Shown here piece after piece: positions 36,981 to 45,877 of a stretch of DNA of 64,000 nucleotides. Both the position numbers and the translations under genes were made by a program. The notes beneath the pieces were generated by a model that worked only from the letters and a program-made list of their open reading frames with translations, was not told the origin of the DNA and searched no databases. Numbering within the stretch: position 1 is the stretch's first letter; every line of letters begins with the position of its first letter. The stretch is from NCBI RefSeq assembly GCF_001514125.1, contig NZ_KQ948554.1:229018-293017 (forward strand). The letters run 5' to 3'. The stretch is from Streptomyces longwoodensis. Its GTDB lineage: Bacteria > Actinomycetota > Actinomycetes > Streptomycetales > Streptomycetaceae.

Positions 36981-37652
36981 CTACGCCGCCTTCGCCTTCG
37001 TGGCGTACATGTCCACGTACTCCTGCCCCGACAACCGCATGACCTCCGTCATCACGGAGTCCGTCACGGCCCGCAGCACGTACCGGTCGCGGTCCATCCC
37101 GTCGTAGCGGGAGAACTCCATCGCCTCGCCGAACCGCACCTTCACCCGGCACGGCCGCGGCATCCCGGACCCGCCCGGCTGGATCCTGTCCGTGCCGATC
37201 ATGGCGAACGGCACCACCGGCGCACCGGTCATCAGCGTCAGCCGCGCGATACCGGTGCGCCCCCGGTAGAGCCGTCCGTCGGGCGAGCGGGTGCCCTCGG
37301 GGTAGATCCCGAAGACCCTGCCCTCCTCCAGGATGCGCCGCCCGGTCATCAGCGCGGCCACCCCGCCCTTGCCGCCGTCGCGGTCCACCGGGATCATGCC
37401 GACGCCGGTGAAGAACCAGGCCATCAGGCGGCCCTTGAGGCCCTTGCCGGTGACGTACTCGTCCTTGCCGATGAAGAAGACCTGACGGTCGCACACCAGG
37501 GGGAGGATCATCGAGTCGATGAACGTGAGGTGGTTGCCGGCCAGGATGACAGGTCCGTCGGCCGGGATGTGCTCCACGCCCTCGACCCGGGGGCGGAACA
37601 TGAGGCGCATGACCGGTCCGAGCACTGCCTTGATGAGCGCGAAGCGGGACAA
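36981..37652 (-). CDS. 1-acylglycerol-3-phosphate acyltransferase (PlsC-like)
   Basis: About 223 aa with a TTG start (37652), chosen for its GGAGGG ribosome site and the MSRFALIK-type start usual for the family; the frame is open to 37730. Motif I NHLTFIDS, motif II near GMIPVDRDGGKGG, and motif III IYPEGTRSPDGRLYRGRTG are present, with a late APVVPFAMIG. It transfers a fatty acyl group to lysophosphatidate at the membrane. Phospholipid enzymes (glycerophosphodiesterase) follow on the other side. Confidence 0.88.
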   Translation of the reverse strand: MSRFALIKAVLGPVMRLMFRPRVEGVEHIPADGPVILAGNHLTFIDSMILPLVCDRQVFFIGKDEYVTGKGLKGRLMAWFFTGVGMIPVDRDGGKGGVAALMTGRRILEEGRVFGIYPEGTRSPDGRLYRGRTGIARLTLMTGAPVVPFAMIGTDRIQPGGSGMPRPCRVKVRFGEAMEFSRYDGMDRDRYVLRAVTDSVMTEVMRLSGQEYVDMYATKAKAA

Positions 37653-38008
37653 CGGGCCCTCCGATGTCAAGGGGTTGTATATGAGTCTGTGCAGGTGAGG
37701 ACGATACTCGCGGGTCGGGGGGTGACGCACATCGGGTTCACCCGCGTCTTACGAGGTATTGACGCACCTTTACCTGCGGCGGCACCCCGTAACGCCCCGG
37801 TCACGCGGGCGGAACGTGTGACGGACGTCGCGTTCTCCTCACTGCCCGGGTACCCGTCCGGCCGCGCCCGATTCCGACGGACCGTCAGCCGTTCGTACCA
37901 CCACGCGCCATGCGCCCGCACCCGCCCGTTCGGCCCGCGGCCTCCCGTGCGTCATGTCCACGCCCCTACGATCGGCGCGCACCGCACGAGCCGACGGCAG
38001 GAGGCGCC
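37653..38008. other. Divergent intergenic region, 356 bp
   Basis: Lies between the acyltransferase (minus) and the glycerophosphodiesterase (plus). It must hold both promoters. A TATACA-like -10 for the minus gene is visible near 37676-37682. No convincing ORF, hairpin or repeat was seen; the upstream extension of the downstream frame has no start with a ribosome site. Confidence 0.6.
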
Positions 38009-39175
38009 ATGGGAACGCAGGAGTCGAACGAACAACAGCGCGGCACCGGACGACGGGCCCTGTTGGGCGCCGCCGTCCTGGGCGCGACCGGCACCGTCCT
38101 CGGTCTGCCGGGCACGGCGCAGGCCGGCGGGGCGCGGCACACCGGCCGCGGGCTGGGGAGCCTGCCGGTGCCGACGGTCATCGGTCACCGGGGTGCCAGC
38201 GGCTACCGCCCCGAGCACACCTTCGGCTCCTACCAGATGGCCCTGGACCTGGGCGCCGACATCGTCGAGGCGGGCGACCTGGTCCCCACCAAGGACGGCC
38301 ACCTGGTCTGCCGGCACGAGCCGGAGATCGGCGGCACCACCGACGTCGCCGACCACCCGGAGTTCGCGGGCCGCCGCACCACCAAGGTCCTGGACGGCGT
38401 GCCCACCACCGGCTGGTTCACCGAGGACTTCACGCTCGCCGAGCTGAAGACCCTCCGCGCCGTCGAGCGCATCCCGGCGAACCGGCCGCACAACACCCTC
38501 TACGACGGCCGCTGGGAGATCCCCACCTTCGAGGAAGTCCTCCGGTGGCAGGACGAGCAGACCCGCAGGCGCGGCAAGCAGGTCTGGATCTACCCCGAGA
38601 CCAAGCACCCCACCTACTTCCGCAAGCTCGGCCTCGGCCTGGAGGAGCGCCTCGCCCAGCTGCTGCGCAAGCACGGCAAGGACAAGCGCGACTCGCCGGT
38701 CATCCTCCAGTCGTTCGAGCCGACCAGCATCCAGCGCCTGGACAAGCTGGTGGGCAACCCGCTGGTGGTCCTGCTGTCCGGCGCGACCAGCCGGCCCTGG
38801 GACTTCGTCGAGACGGGCGACCCGCGCACGGTCGCCGACCTCGTCACCCCGAAGGGCCTGCGCGAGATCGCCTCCTACGCGCAGGGCATCGGCCCCACCC
38901 TGGACCTGGTCGTCCCGAAGGACGCGAGCGGCCGGCTCACCACGCCGACCAGCCTGGTGAAGGACGCCCACGCGGCCGGCCTGATCCTGCACCCGTACAC
39001 CATGCGCAACGAGAACCCCTTCCTGCCCGCGGAGTTCCGCAAGGGCACGGACGCCGACGGGTACGGCGACGTCTTCGGCGCCTACCGCGCCTACTTCGCC
39101 ACCGGCATCGACGGAGTCTTCACCGACAACCCGGACACGGGCCTGCTCGCGCGCCAGGACTTCCTCAAGGGCTGA
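38009..39175 (+). CDS. Secreted glycerophosphodiester phosphodiesterase
   Basis: 388 aa. A Tat-like signal (GRRALLGAAVLGATGTVLGL) leads to the GDPD domain: VIGHRGASGYRPEHTFGSYQ with catalytic His/Arg, DIVEAGDLVPTKDGHLVCRH with the metal ligands, and a late IDGVFTDNPDTG. It hydrolyses glycerophosphodiesters to glycerol 3-phosphate, as GlpQ does, outside the cytoplasm. ATG 38009 has GGAGG 5-6 nt upstream. A 12-bp-stem hairpin ends the transcript. Confidence 0.93.
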   Translation: MGTQESNEQQRGTGRRALLGAAVLGATGTVLGLPGTAQAGGARHTGRGLGSLPVPTVIGHRGASGYRPEHTFGSYQMALDLGADIVEAGDLVPTKDGHLVCRHEPEIGGTTDVADHPEFAGRRTTKVLDGVPTTGWFTEDFTLAELKTLRAVERIPANRPHNTLYDGRWEIPTFEEVLRWQDEQTRRRGKQVWIYPETKHPTYFRKLGLGLEERLAQLLRKHGKDKRDSPVILQSFEPTSIQRLDKLVGNPLVVLLSGATSRPWDFVETGDPRTVADLVTPKGLREIASYAQGIGPTLDLVVPKDASGRLTTPTSLVKDAHAAGLILHPYTMRNENPFLPAEFRKGTDADGYGDVFGAYRAYFATGIDGVFTDNPDTGLLARQDFLKG

Positions 39176-39238
39176 CCCCGGCGCCCCGCGCCCCCCGCGC
39201 GAAGGCAGGGGACGCGCGCCCTCCCATCGAGTGACTGC

Positions 39239-39272
39239 CGGCCGCCCGGGCAACCCACCGCCCGGGCGGCCG
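39239..39272 (+). terminator. Terminator of the glycerophosphodiesterase gene
   Basis: CGGCCGCCCGGG, 10-nt loop, CCCGGGCGGCCG: a perfect 12-bp stem, 63 bp after the stop and 4 bp before the next putative start. Confidence 0.75.
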
Positions 39273-39276
39273 CGTC

Positions 39277-39777
39277 GTGCCGCACGTGAAGCACGACATG
39301 CTCCTGCGGCTCGCCCCCCTCCTCGCCGCCGAGGCGTCGGCCGAGGCCCACGCCACCGGCACCGAACCCGCGGACCTCGAACAGGCCGTCTGGCTCCGGC
39401 TCCTGGAACACCTCCGGGCCGACGGCCCCCCGGCCGACCCCCACGGCTGGCTGCGCGGGGCCGTGCGCGCCGAGTCCCGCCGCACCCGCCGTACCCACTG
39501 CCGGGAACGCCCGTACGACGGCGACCCGGCCGACGACGCGGACCGCGACCCCGCGCAGCTCGCCCTGACCGCCGCGCGGGGGCGCGCGCTGCGCGCGGCG
39601 GTCGGCCGGCTCCCCGGCCGCTGCCCGCGCCTGGTCGAGGCCCTGTTGTCGCCGCGGGACCCGACCTACCGGGAGATCGCGGGGGAGTTGGGTATCTCAC
39701 AGGGCTCCCTCGGACCGGAACGTTCCAGATGTCTGGGATGTCTGCGGAGATTGCTCGCACCGGAGGTTGCGGCGTGA
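39277..39777 (+). CDS. Sigma-70-like (ECF-type) small protein
   Basis: 166 aa by the GTG at 39277; GTG 39286 or ATG 39298 are alternatives, and the terminator immediately upstream makes the exact start uncertain. The first half reads like a degenerate sigma region 2 (ADLEQAVWLRLLEHLRADGP, WLRGAVRAESRR), the second like region 4 (LVEALLSPRDPTYREIAGEL, GISQGSLGPERSRCLGCLRR). It may be a true minor sigma factor or a regulator derived from one. The next gene starts 60 bp on. Confidence 0.7.
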   Translation: MPHVKHDMLLRLAPLLAAEASAEAHATGTEPADLEQAVWLRLLEHLRADGPPADPHGWLRGAVRAESRRTRRTHCRERPYDGDPADDADRDPAQLALTAARGRALRAAVGRLPGRCPRLVEALLSPRDPTYREIAGELGISQGSLGPERSRCLGCLRRLLAPEVAA

Positions 39778-39837
39778 ACCGGGCGGGGATAGGAGTGGGG
39801 GACAACCGGTGATCAGGTGAGCGGGAGGCGTGCGCAC

Positions 39838-40335
39838 ATGGGCATGAGCGTGACCATCTCGGTGGCGACCGAGCAGGACGCGGAGCAGATCTTCAGGCTC
39901 CAGTACCTGTGCTTCCAGAGCGAGGCGGCGCTGTACGGCAACTACCGCATCGACCCGCTCGTGCAGAGCCTGGACTCCGTGCGCGAGGAGCTCGCCGCCG
40001 ACTGCGTGTACGTCGCCCGCCTCGGCGACGAGGTGGTCGGCTCGGTCCGCGGCCGGGTCACCGAGGACGGCGCCGCCGCCATCGGCAAGCTCTGCGTCCA
40101 CCCCCGTCTGCAGGGCCACGGCATCGGCGCGCGGCTGCTGCGCGCGGCCGAGGCGGCCCTGGAGGGGGAGCGCGGCGCGACCCGTTTCCGCCTGCACGCC
40201 GGCCACCGCAGCGAGGGCAGCCTGCGCCTGTACCGCCGCGTCGGCTACGAGACGGTGGGCACGGCCCAGGGCACGGACGGCGTGCCGATGATCGTCCTGG
40301 AGAAGCCGGCGGGCACCTACGCGGTCACCGCCTAG
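39838..40335 (+). CDS. GNAT-family N-acetyltransferase
   Basis: 165 aa. Acetyl-CoA motif LCVHPRLQGHGIGARLLRAA, then RLYRRVGYETVGTAQGTDGV. The ATG at 39838 has GGGAGG 9 nt upstream. Substrate unknown. Confidence 0.86.
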   Translation: MGMSVTISVATEQDAEQIFRLQYLCFQSEAALYGNYRIDPLVQSLDSVREELAADCVYVARLGDEVVGSVRGRVTEDGAAAIGKLCVHPRLQGHGIGARLLRAAEAALEGERGATRFRLHAGHRSEGSLRLYRRVGYETVGTAQGTDGVPMIVLEKPAGTYAVTA

Positions 40336-40368
40336 CCGACCCCGGAGCCAGTCAGCCCCGGAGCCCAG

Positions 40369-40827
40369 TCAGCCCCGGACGGAGCGCTCCGGGTCGCGCG
40401 ACCTGCGCAGCCAGTACAGGGCGGACACCGGCAGCAGCACCGGGATGAAGACGTAGCCCATCCCGTACTTCGACCACACCGTGGCGTCCGGGAACGCGGA
40501 CGGCTCGATCAGCGTCCAGGTGCCCACGATCAGCACGCCGGCCAGCTCGGCGGCGCAGCACACCTGCGCCGCCCTGCGGGCGCCCTCGCTCCCGCGCACC
40601 AGCGTGTAGGTGATGAAGCCGTAGACCACGCCCGCCACCGCCGACAGCGAGTACGCCAGCGGCGCCCGGTCGAACTCGGTGGCGATCTGGTACGCGGAGC
40701 GCGACACCGCGCCGACCACCATCACGCCGTACAGCCAGACCAGCAGGGTCCCCGGTCCGCTGGTGAGCCGCCCGGACCTCCCGGTCGACCCGTCCCCCGT
40801 CGCCACCTCAGCCTCCCCAGATGTCAT
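40369..40827 (-). CDS. Small integral membrane protein (152 aa)
   Basis: After a hydrophilic start (SGEAEVATGDGSTGRSGR) four hydrophobic helices follow (LLVWLYGVMVVGAV, LAYSLSAVAGVVYGFITYTL, AAELAGVLIVGTWTL, YVFIPVLLPVSALYWL), then an Arg-rich tail. Function unknown. Its start lies inside the end of the next membrane-protein gene (20-bp overlap), so they are co-transcribed and possibly partners. Confidence 0.75.
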   Translation of the reverse strand: MTSGEAEVATGDGSTGRSGRLTSGPGTLLVWLYGVMVVGAVSRSAYQIATEFDRAPLAYSLSAVAGVVYGFITYTLVRGSEGARRAAQVCCAAELAGVLIVGTWTLIEPSAFPDATVWSKYGMGYVFIPVLLPVSALYWLRRSRDPERSVRG

Positions 40828-41167
40828 GGAGCCGCACCTCCAGCACCGCCAGCACCACACCGCCGGCGGCCGCGGTCACCGAGCCCCAGCGGGTGCGCTC
40901 ACCCAGCGACATGAAGCCCGCCGCGGGCACGCACGCGAACGCGCCGAGCAGGTACGCCACGAAGATCGTCGTGCCCTGGTCCGGCTTCTCGCCCCGCGCC
41001 AGCTGCACGATCCCGATCACCAGCTGCACCAGCGCCAGCACCGAGACCACGGCCATCCCGATGAAGTGCCAGTCCTTCGTCGGCTGGTCACGGTAGGCCG
41101 CCCAGCCGCACCACGCGGCGAGCAGCAGCGCGGCGACACCGGTCACCAGCGTCAGGGCATCGAGCAT
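40808..41167 (-). CDS. Small integral membrane protein (119 aa)
   Basis: Four hydrophobic segments: LTLVTGVAALLLAAWCGWAA, FIGMAVVSVLALVQLVIGIV, FVAYLLGAFACVPAAGFM and SVTAAAGGVVLAVLEVRL, with a short charged loop (RGEKPDQG). Function unknown. First gene of the two-gene membrane-protein unit. Confidence 0.78.
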   Translation of the reverse strand: MLDALTLVTGVAALLLAAWCGWAAYRDQPTKDWHFIGMAVVSVLALVQLVIGIVQLARGEKPDQGTTIFVAYLLGAFACVPAAGFMSLGERTRWGSVTAAAGGVVLAVLEVRLHDIWGG

Positions 41168-41258
41168 GGGGCGACCTTATTACGGCGGGGGAGCCGCACG
41201 GAGGCCGCCCCCGGTCCACCGCCACAGGGTCTAGACCACTGGGCGTAGGGTCGAGGTC

Positions 41259-41909
41259 ATGACGATCCACGCGCACGCCCTCCTGTTCGACAACGACGGC
41301 ACCCTCGTCTCCAGCCTCGCCTCGGTGGAGCGCTGCTGGACCAGGTGGGCACGCGAGTACGGCGTCAGCGCCGAGGACTTCGCCGGGATCGCCCTGCACG
41401 GCCGCACCGCCGTGGAGATCGTGGGCGACCTGCTGCCCGCCGACCGGGTCGCCGAGGCCGTCGCCCGCGTCGAGCGGCTGGAGGTGGACGACGTGGCCGA
41501 CGGGGGAGTGGAGCTGCTGCCCGGCACCCGGGACCTGCTCGACGCCCTGCCCGCCGACCGCTGGGCCGTGGTCACCTCCGCCACCCACCGCCTGGCCGCC
41601 GCCCGCCTCGACGCCGTGGGCATCAGCCCCAAGACCCTGGTCACCGCCGACGAGGTCACCCGCGGCAAGCCCCACCCCGAGCCCTACCTGCTCGCCGCCC
41701 GGCAGCTGGGCGTCGACCCGGCCCGCTGCGTCGTCCTCGAGGACGCCCCGGCCGGACTCGCGGCCGGCCGCGCCGCCGGCATGACCACCGTGGCCTTGGC
41801 CACAACCCACCGCGCCGACGAGCTCGACGCCGACCTGGTGGTGAGCGACCTGTCGGCCCTGTCGGTGCAGGTCACGGCGGGAGGGATCGACATCTCCGTC
41901 CGCGGGTGA
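41259..41909 (+). CDS. HAD-superfamily sugar-phosphatase-like hydrolase
   Basis: 216 aa. Motif I is LLFDNDGTLVSS (nucleophile Asp at the first D; the usual DxD reads DND), motif II VVTSATH, motif III lysine in RGKPHPEPYLLAA, motif IV VLEDAPAGLAAGRAAGMTTV. This matches sugar- or 2-deoxyglucose-6-phosphatase-type enzymes. A -10-like TAGGGT (41246-41251) ends 7 bp before the ATG, suggesting a leaderless transcript. Confidence 0.88.
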   Translation: MTIHAHALLFDNDGTLVSSLASVERCWTRWAREYGVSAEDFAGIALHGRTAVEIVGDLLPADRVAEAVARVERLEVDDVADGGVELLPGTRDLLDALPADRWAVVTSATHRLAAARLDAVGISPKTLVTADEVTRGKPHPEPYLLAARQLGVDPARCVVLEDAPAGLAAGRAAGMTTVALATTHRADELDADLVVSDLSALSVQVTAGGIDISVRG

Positions 41910-41944
41910 CGGCCGGCCGCGGCCGTTCCGCAAGCTGTCCACGG

Positions 41945-41963
41945 CTGTCCGCAATGCGGACAG
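41945..41963. promoter_or_regulatory. Palindrome upstream of the metNIQ leader
   Basis: CTGTCCGCAATGCGGACAG, a 9-bp inverted repeat around one A, about 40 bp before the leader ORF. A TTTACT -10-like element (41992-41997) lies between. It could be an operator for the methionine-uptake operon. Confidence 0.45.
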
Positions 41964-42003
41964 TCATGCCGTGTCAGGACCGTCCGTCTGCTTTACTGAT
42001 CGC

Positions 42004-42099
42004 ATGACCACGACGAGCTGCCGCACCCTTGCGACCGAGGCGACCATGACGCCCGGTGCTCGTTGTATGTGTCCCACGCGCCGAATGTGTGCCTGCTAG
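42004..42099 (+). CDS. Cys/Met-rich leader peptide ORF upstream of metNIQ
   Basis: A 31-codon frame (ATG to TAG) ending RCMCPTRRMCAC, with five Cys and four Met in all. Three of the five Cys codons are TGT, unusual in this G+C-rich genome. The -10-like element (41992-41997) places transcription start at or near its ATG. About 200 nt of untranslated leader follow before metN, with a CTCGC/GCGAG hairpin at 42122-42139. Its position before a methionine importer suggests sulfur-amino-acid-dependent attenuation; this is an inference. Confidence 0.55.
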   Translation: MTTTSCRTLATEATMTPGARCMCPTRRMCAC

Positions 42100-42320
42100 A
42101 GGGCCCCTGCACCACCTGAGCCTCGCGCCCCGAAGCGAGAGCCCGCTCACGTCCCGCCGTACGCCACGCGTCCGCGACTGAGCCCGCCCCCCGCGCACGT
42201 CCTCCCCGTGTCCCACCGCGCCCTCGCGCGCGGACGTGCCGCGCCGGGCTGCCTTCGACCCTGCATGCCCCGTGCCGGCGCCCACGACGCGCCGCGCACT
42301 CGACAGTGACGGAAACCCAC

Positions 42321-43364
42321 GTGATCACCACCTCGGGCCTCACCAAGGTCTACCGCTCGCGCGGTCGCGAGGTCACCGCCCTCGACGGCGTCGACCTGCA
42401 CGTCCGCGAAGGAGAGGTCTACGGCGTCATCGGCCAGTCCGGCGCCGGCAAGTCCTCCCTCATCCGCTGCGTCAACCTCCTCGAACGCCCCACCTCCGGC
42501 ACCGTCACCGTGGCCGGGCAGGACCTCACCGCCCTCGCCGGGCGCGGACCGCGGGCCGGCAAGGAGCTGCGGCGGGCGCGCAGCCGCATCGGCATGGTCT
42601 TCCAGCACTTCAACCTGCTCTCCTCGCGGACCGTGCAGGACAACGTCGAACTCCCGCTGGAGATCCTCGGCACCTCCGGCCGGGCCCGCTCCGCCAAGGC
42701 CCTGGAACTGCTCGACCTGGTCGGCCTCGCCGACAAGGCCGGCGCCTACCCCGCGCAGCTGTCCGGCGGCCAGAAGCAGCGCGTCGGCATCGCCCGCGCC
42801 CTCGCCGGCGACCCCAAGGTGCTGCTCTCCGACGAGGCCACCAGCGCCCTCGACCCGGAGACCACCCGCTCGATCCTGGCGCTGCTGCGCGACCTCAACC
42901 GCCAGCTCGGCCTCACCGTCCTGCTCATCACCCACGAGATGGACGTCGTGAAGTCGGTCTGCGACTCCGCCGCCCTCATGGAGAACGGGCGCATCGTGGA
43001 GTCCGGCACCGTCAGCGAGCTGCTCGCCACCCCCGGCTCGCAGCTGGCCTCCGCGCTCTTCCCGGTCGGCGGCGAGGCCACCGGCGACGACCGCACCGTC
43101 CTCGACGTCACCTTCCACGGCGAGCACACCACCCAGCCGGTCGTCTCCCAGCTCGCCCGCACCTACAACATCGACATCTCGATCCTCGGCGCCGCCATCG
43201 ACACCGTCGGCGGCCTCCAGATCGGCCGGATGCGCATCGAACTGCCCGGCCGCTACGAGGACAACGTCGTGCCGATCGGCTTCCTGCGCGAGAAGGGCCT
43301 GCAGATCGACGTCGTCGACTCCGCCGCCCGGCAGACCGCCCTGGTGAAGGAGAGCGCCAAGTGA
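42321..43364 (+). CDS. metN: Methionine ABC transporter, ATP-binding protein
   Basis: 347 aa. Walker A GQSGAGKSSLIR, signature LSGGQKQRVGIARAL, Walker B LLSDEATSALD, switch His in LLITHEM, and a C-terminal NIL domain (about 270-347) that senses methionine and inhibits transport. GTG 42321 is chosen (ITTSGLTKVYRS start, GGAAA upstream); GTG 42306 is an alternative. The 221 bp between the leader ORF and this start show small hairpins but no U-tract terminator. Overlaps metI by GTGA. Confidence 0.95.
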   Translation: MITTSGLTKVYRSRGREVTALDGVDLHVREGEVYGVIGQSGAGKSSLIRCVNLLERPTSGTVTVAGQDLTALAGRGPRAGKELRRARSRIGMVFQHFNLLSSRTVQDNVELPLEILGTSGRARSAKALELLDLVGLADKAGAYPAQLSGGQKQRVGIARALAGDPKVLLSDEATSALDPETTRSILALLRDLNRQLGLTVLLITHEMDVVKSVCDSAALMENGRIVESGTVSELLATPGSQLASALFPVGGEATGDDRTVLDVTFHGEHTTQPVVSQLARTYNIDISILGAAIDTVGGLQIGRMRIELPGRYEDNVVPIGFLREKGLQIDVVDSAARQTALVKESAK

Positions 43365-44086
43365 CCTGGACCGAGATGCAGCCCCTGCTGTCGCAGGCGT
43401 GTTGGGACACCCTCTACATGGTGGGCTGGTCCACCCTCATCGCCGTCGCCGGCGGACTGCCGCTGGGCATCCTCCTGGTGCTGACCGACCGGGGCGGGCT
43501 GCTCCAGAACGTCGTCGCGCAGAAGGTGCTCGGGCAGGTCGTGAACATCGCCCGCTCGATGCCGTTCATCATCCTGATGGTCGCCCTCATGGGCTTCACC
43601 CGCTGGATCACCGGCACGACCATCGGCCGCGAGGCCGCCATCGTGCCCCTCGCGATCGGCGCCGTCCCGTTCTTCGCGCGGCTCGTCGAGACCGCCGTGC
43701 GCGAAGTGGACGGCGGACTGGTCGAGGCCGTGCAGGCCATGGGCGGCAACACCTGGACGATCGTGCGCAAGGTCCTCGTCCCCGAGTCCCTGCCCTCGCT
43801 GATCGCCAGCACCACCACCACGGTCGTCGCCCTCATCGGCTACTCCGCGATGGCCGGCACGGTGGGCGCCGGCGGCCTCGGTGACATCGCCATCCGCTAC
43901 GGCTACCAGCGCTTCGAGACCCAGCTGATGTGGATCACGGTGGCGATCCTCGCGGTCGTCATCTCCCTCATCCAGTTCGCCGGCGACTACGCCGCCCGCT
44001 CGCTGCACCGCCGCGACGGCCGGTCCGGCCCCGCCCCCAGGCTCCGTCTGCTCAAGGCCGACGCGGCCGCCGGCGAGACCGCCTGA
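43361..44086 (+). CDS. metI: Methionine ABC transporter, permease
   Basis: 241 aa, about five or six membrane helices. The LVEAVQAMGGNTWTIVRKVL segment is the EAA loop that contacts MetN, and GYSAMAGTVGAGGLGDIAI is typical of MetI. Coupled to metN and followed 67 bp later by metQ. Confidence 0.95.
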   Translation: MTWTEMQPLLSQACWDTLYMVGWSTLIAVAGGLPLGILLVLTDRGGLLQNVVAQKVLGQVVNIARSMPFIILMVALMGFTRWITGTTIGREAAIVPLAIGAVPFFARLVETAVREVDGGLVEAVQAMGGNTWTIVRKVLVPESLPSLIASTTTTVVALIGYSAMAGTVGAGGLGDIAIRYGYQRFETQLMWITVAILAVVISLIQFAGDYAARSLHRRDGRSGPAPRLRLLKADAAAGETA

Positions 44087-44153
44087 CCCCCTCCCAGAAC
44101 TCCCCGTCCACCCAACGACGGGGCCGCTCCACCCTTCAGGAAAGGCACTTTTC

Positions 44154-44993
44154 GTGCGTAACACCGCCAAGATCACCACCGCCGTCCTCGCCGCCGGAGC
44201 CCTCACCTTCGGTCTCTCCGCCTGCGGCTCGGGCTCCGACTCCGACTCCAAGGCCGACGGGGGCGGCACCCTCACCGTCGCCGCCACCCCGACCCCCCAG
44301 GGCGAGATCCTCACCTACGTGAAGGACCACCTGGCGCAGAAGGCCGGCCTCAAGCTGGAGGTCAAGGAGTTCACCGACTACGTGACGCCCAACACGGCCG
44401 TCCAGCAGGGCGAGGTGGACGCCAACTACTTCCAGCACCAGCCCTACCTCACCGACTTCAACAAGAAGAACGGCACCGACATCGTGGCCGTGCCCGGTGG
44501 GACCGTGCACCTGGAGCCCCTCGGCGTCTACTCCAAGGGCGTCAAGAAGCTCGACGACCTCAAGAAGGGCGCCACCGTCGCCCTGCCGAACGACACCACC
44601 AACGAGGCCCGCGCGCTGAAGCTGCTCGCGGTCAACGGCGTCATCGGCCTGAAGTCCGGCGTGGGCTACGACGCGACCCCGAAGGACGTCACCTCCAACC
44701 CCAAGGGCCTGAAGTTCAAGGAGCTGGAGGCGGCCCAGCTGCCGCGCTCCCTCGGTGACGTCGACGCCGCGGTGATCAACGGCAACTACGCCCTGGAGGC
44801 CGACCTCAGCCCGGCCAAGGACGCCATCGCCGCCGAGTCCCCCAAGGACAACCCGTACGGCAACTTCCTCGCCGTCAAGAAGGGCGAGGAGGACGACCCG
44901 CGCGTGCAGAAGCTCGCCGAGCTCCTCACCTCGCCCGAGGTCAAGAAGTTCATCGAGGACAAGTACCAGGGCGCCGTCGTCCCGGCGTTCTGA
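44154..44993 (+). CDS. metQ: Methionine-binding lipoprotein
   Basis: 279 aa. Lipobox LSAC around residues 21-24 marks a lipid-anchored receptor outside the membrane. NlpA/MetQ features: VKDHLAQKAGLKLEVKEFTD, VDANYFQHQPYLTDFNKKNG, VALPNDTTNEARALKLL, and DAAVINGNYALEA. It delivers D/L-methionine to MetNI. GTG start after AGGAAAGG. Followed by a strong terminator. Confidence 0.95.
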   Translation: MRNTAKITTAVLAAGALTFGLSACGSGSDSDSKADGGGTLTVAATPTPQGEILTYVKDHLAQKAGLKLEVKEFTDYVTPNTAVQQGEVDANYFQHQPYLTDFNKKNGTDIVAVPGGTVHLEPLGVYSKGVKKLDDLKKGATVALPNDTTNEARALKLLAVNGVIGLKSGVGYDATPKDVTSNPKGLKFKELEAAQLPRSLGDVDAAVINGNYALEADLSPAKDAIAAESPKDNPYGNFLAVKKGEEDDPRVQKLAELLTSPEVKKFIEDKYQGAVVPAF

Positions 44994-45004
44994 CCCCTCA
45001 CACG

Positions 45005-45041
45005 CACGGGGTCCGCTGCCGGAAAGGCAGTGGACCCCGTG
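45005..45041 (+). terminator. Terminator of metNIQ
   Basis: CACGGGGTCCGCTGCC, loop GGAAA, GGCAGTGGACCCCGTG: a 16-bp stem with one G-U pair, 11 bp after the metQ stop. Confidence 0.85.
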
Positions 45042-45121
45042 GTGCGGTCAGGTGCTTTCATGCTGCATGCTGGGCAGTTCAGCAGGACCTGACGGTATTT
45101 CCGAAGCTTACGGAGCGGCGC

Positions 45122-45760
45122 ATGACTGGCACCTTCCCGAACGTCTCCATCAGTACGGAGCGGTTGGTCCTGCGCCCCTTCGAGGACTCCGACGTCGACG
45201 CCCTCGCCGAGATGATGAACGACGAATCCGTCGTCGCCTGGACCTCCGTGCCCCACCCCTACACCGAGGCCGACGCCCGCGCCTGGGTCACCGGGACCGC
45301 CCCCGCCGAACGCACCGCCGGCCGCGGCATCGTCTTCGCCGTCACCGAGTTCCTCACCCAGCGCCTGGTCGGCACCGTCCACCTGCGCAACGCCGACTGG
45401 CGCGTGCGCTCCGCCGAGATGGGCTACGTCGTCGCTCCCTGGGCGCGCGGCGAGGGCTACGCCAGCGAAGCCGTCCTCGCCACCGCTCAGTGGCTGTTCC
45501 ACGACCAGAAGTTCGAGCGCCTGGAACTGCGCACCGCCGCCGACAACACCGCCTCCCAGCAGGTCGCCCAGAAGATCGGCTGCATCAGCGAGGGCGTCCT
45601 GCGCGGCGCCTGGATAGCGCGCGCCAAGGACGACGGCGGCGCCTGGACGGACGTCCGCACCGACCTCATCGTCTGGAGCCTGCTCCCCGAGGACCTCGAG
45701 GGCGTCGGGGACCAACTCGCCGACGGCGACGGCTACCCGTCGTACGACGACTGGCACTGA
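45122..45760 (+). CDS. RimJ/RimL-type GNAT acetyltransferase
   Basis: 212 aa. The start VSISTERLVLRPFEDSDVDA is diagnostic for RimJ/RimL-like enzymes, with the acetyl-CoA motif VAPWARGEGYASEAVLATAQ and LRTAADNTASQQVAQKIGC. It may acetylate a protein N-terminus or a small molecule. ACGGAG lies 7 nt upstream of the ATG. Confidence 0.88.
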   Translation: MTGTFPNVSISTERLVLRPFEDSDVDALAEMMNDESVVAWTSVPHPYTEADARAWVTGTAPAERTAGRGIVFAVTEFLTQRLVGTVHLRNADWRVRSAEMGYVVAPWARGEGYASEAVLATAQWLFHDQKFERLELRTAADNTASQQVAQKIGCISEGVLRGAWIARAKDDGGAWTDVRTDLIVWSLLPEDLEGVGDQLADGDGYPSYDDWH

Positions 45761-45877
45761 CCGGCCCGAACACCCCGCGGACCCTCCGACCCCGGACCGC
45801 CGCCGCGCCCCGGGCCGCGCGACCAGGTACCCTCACGGAGCCCGCAGCCTGCGCACATCCCCGGGAGACTGACGACC

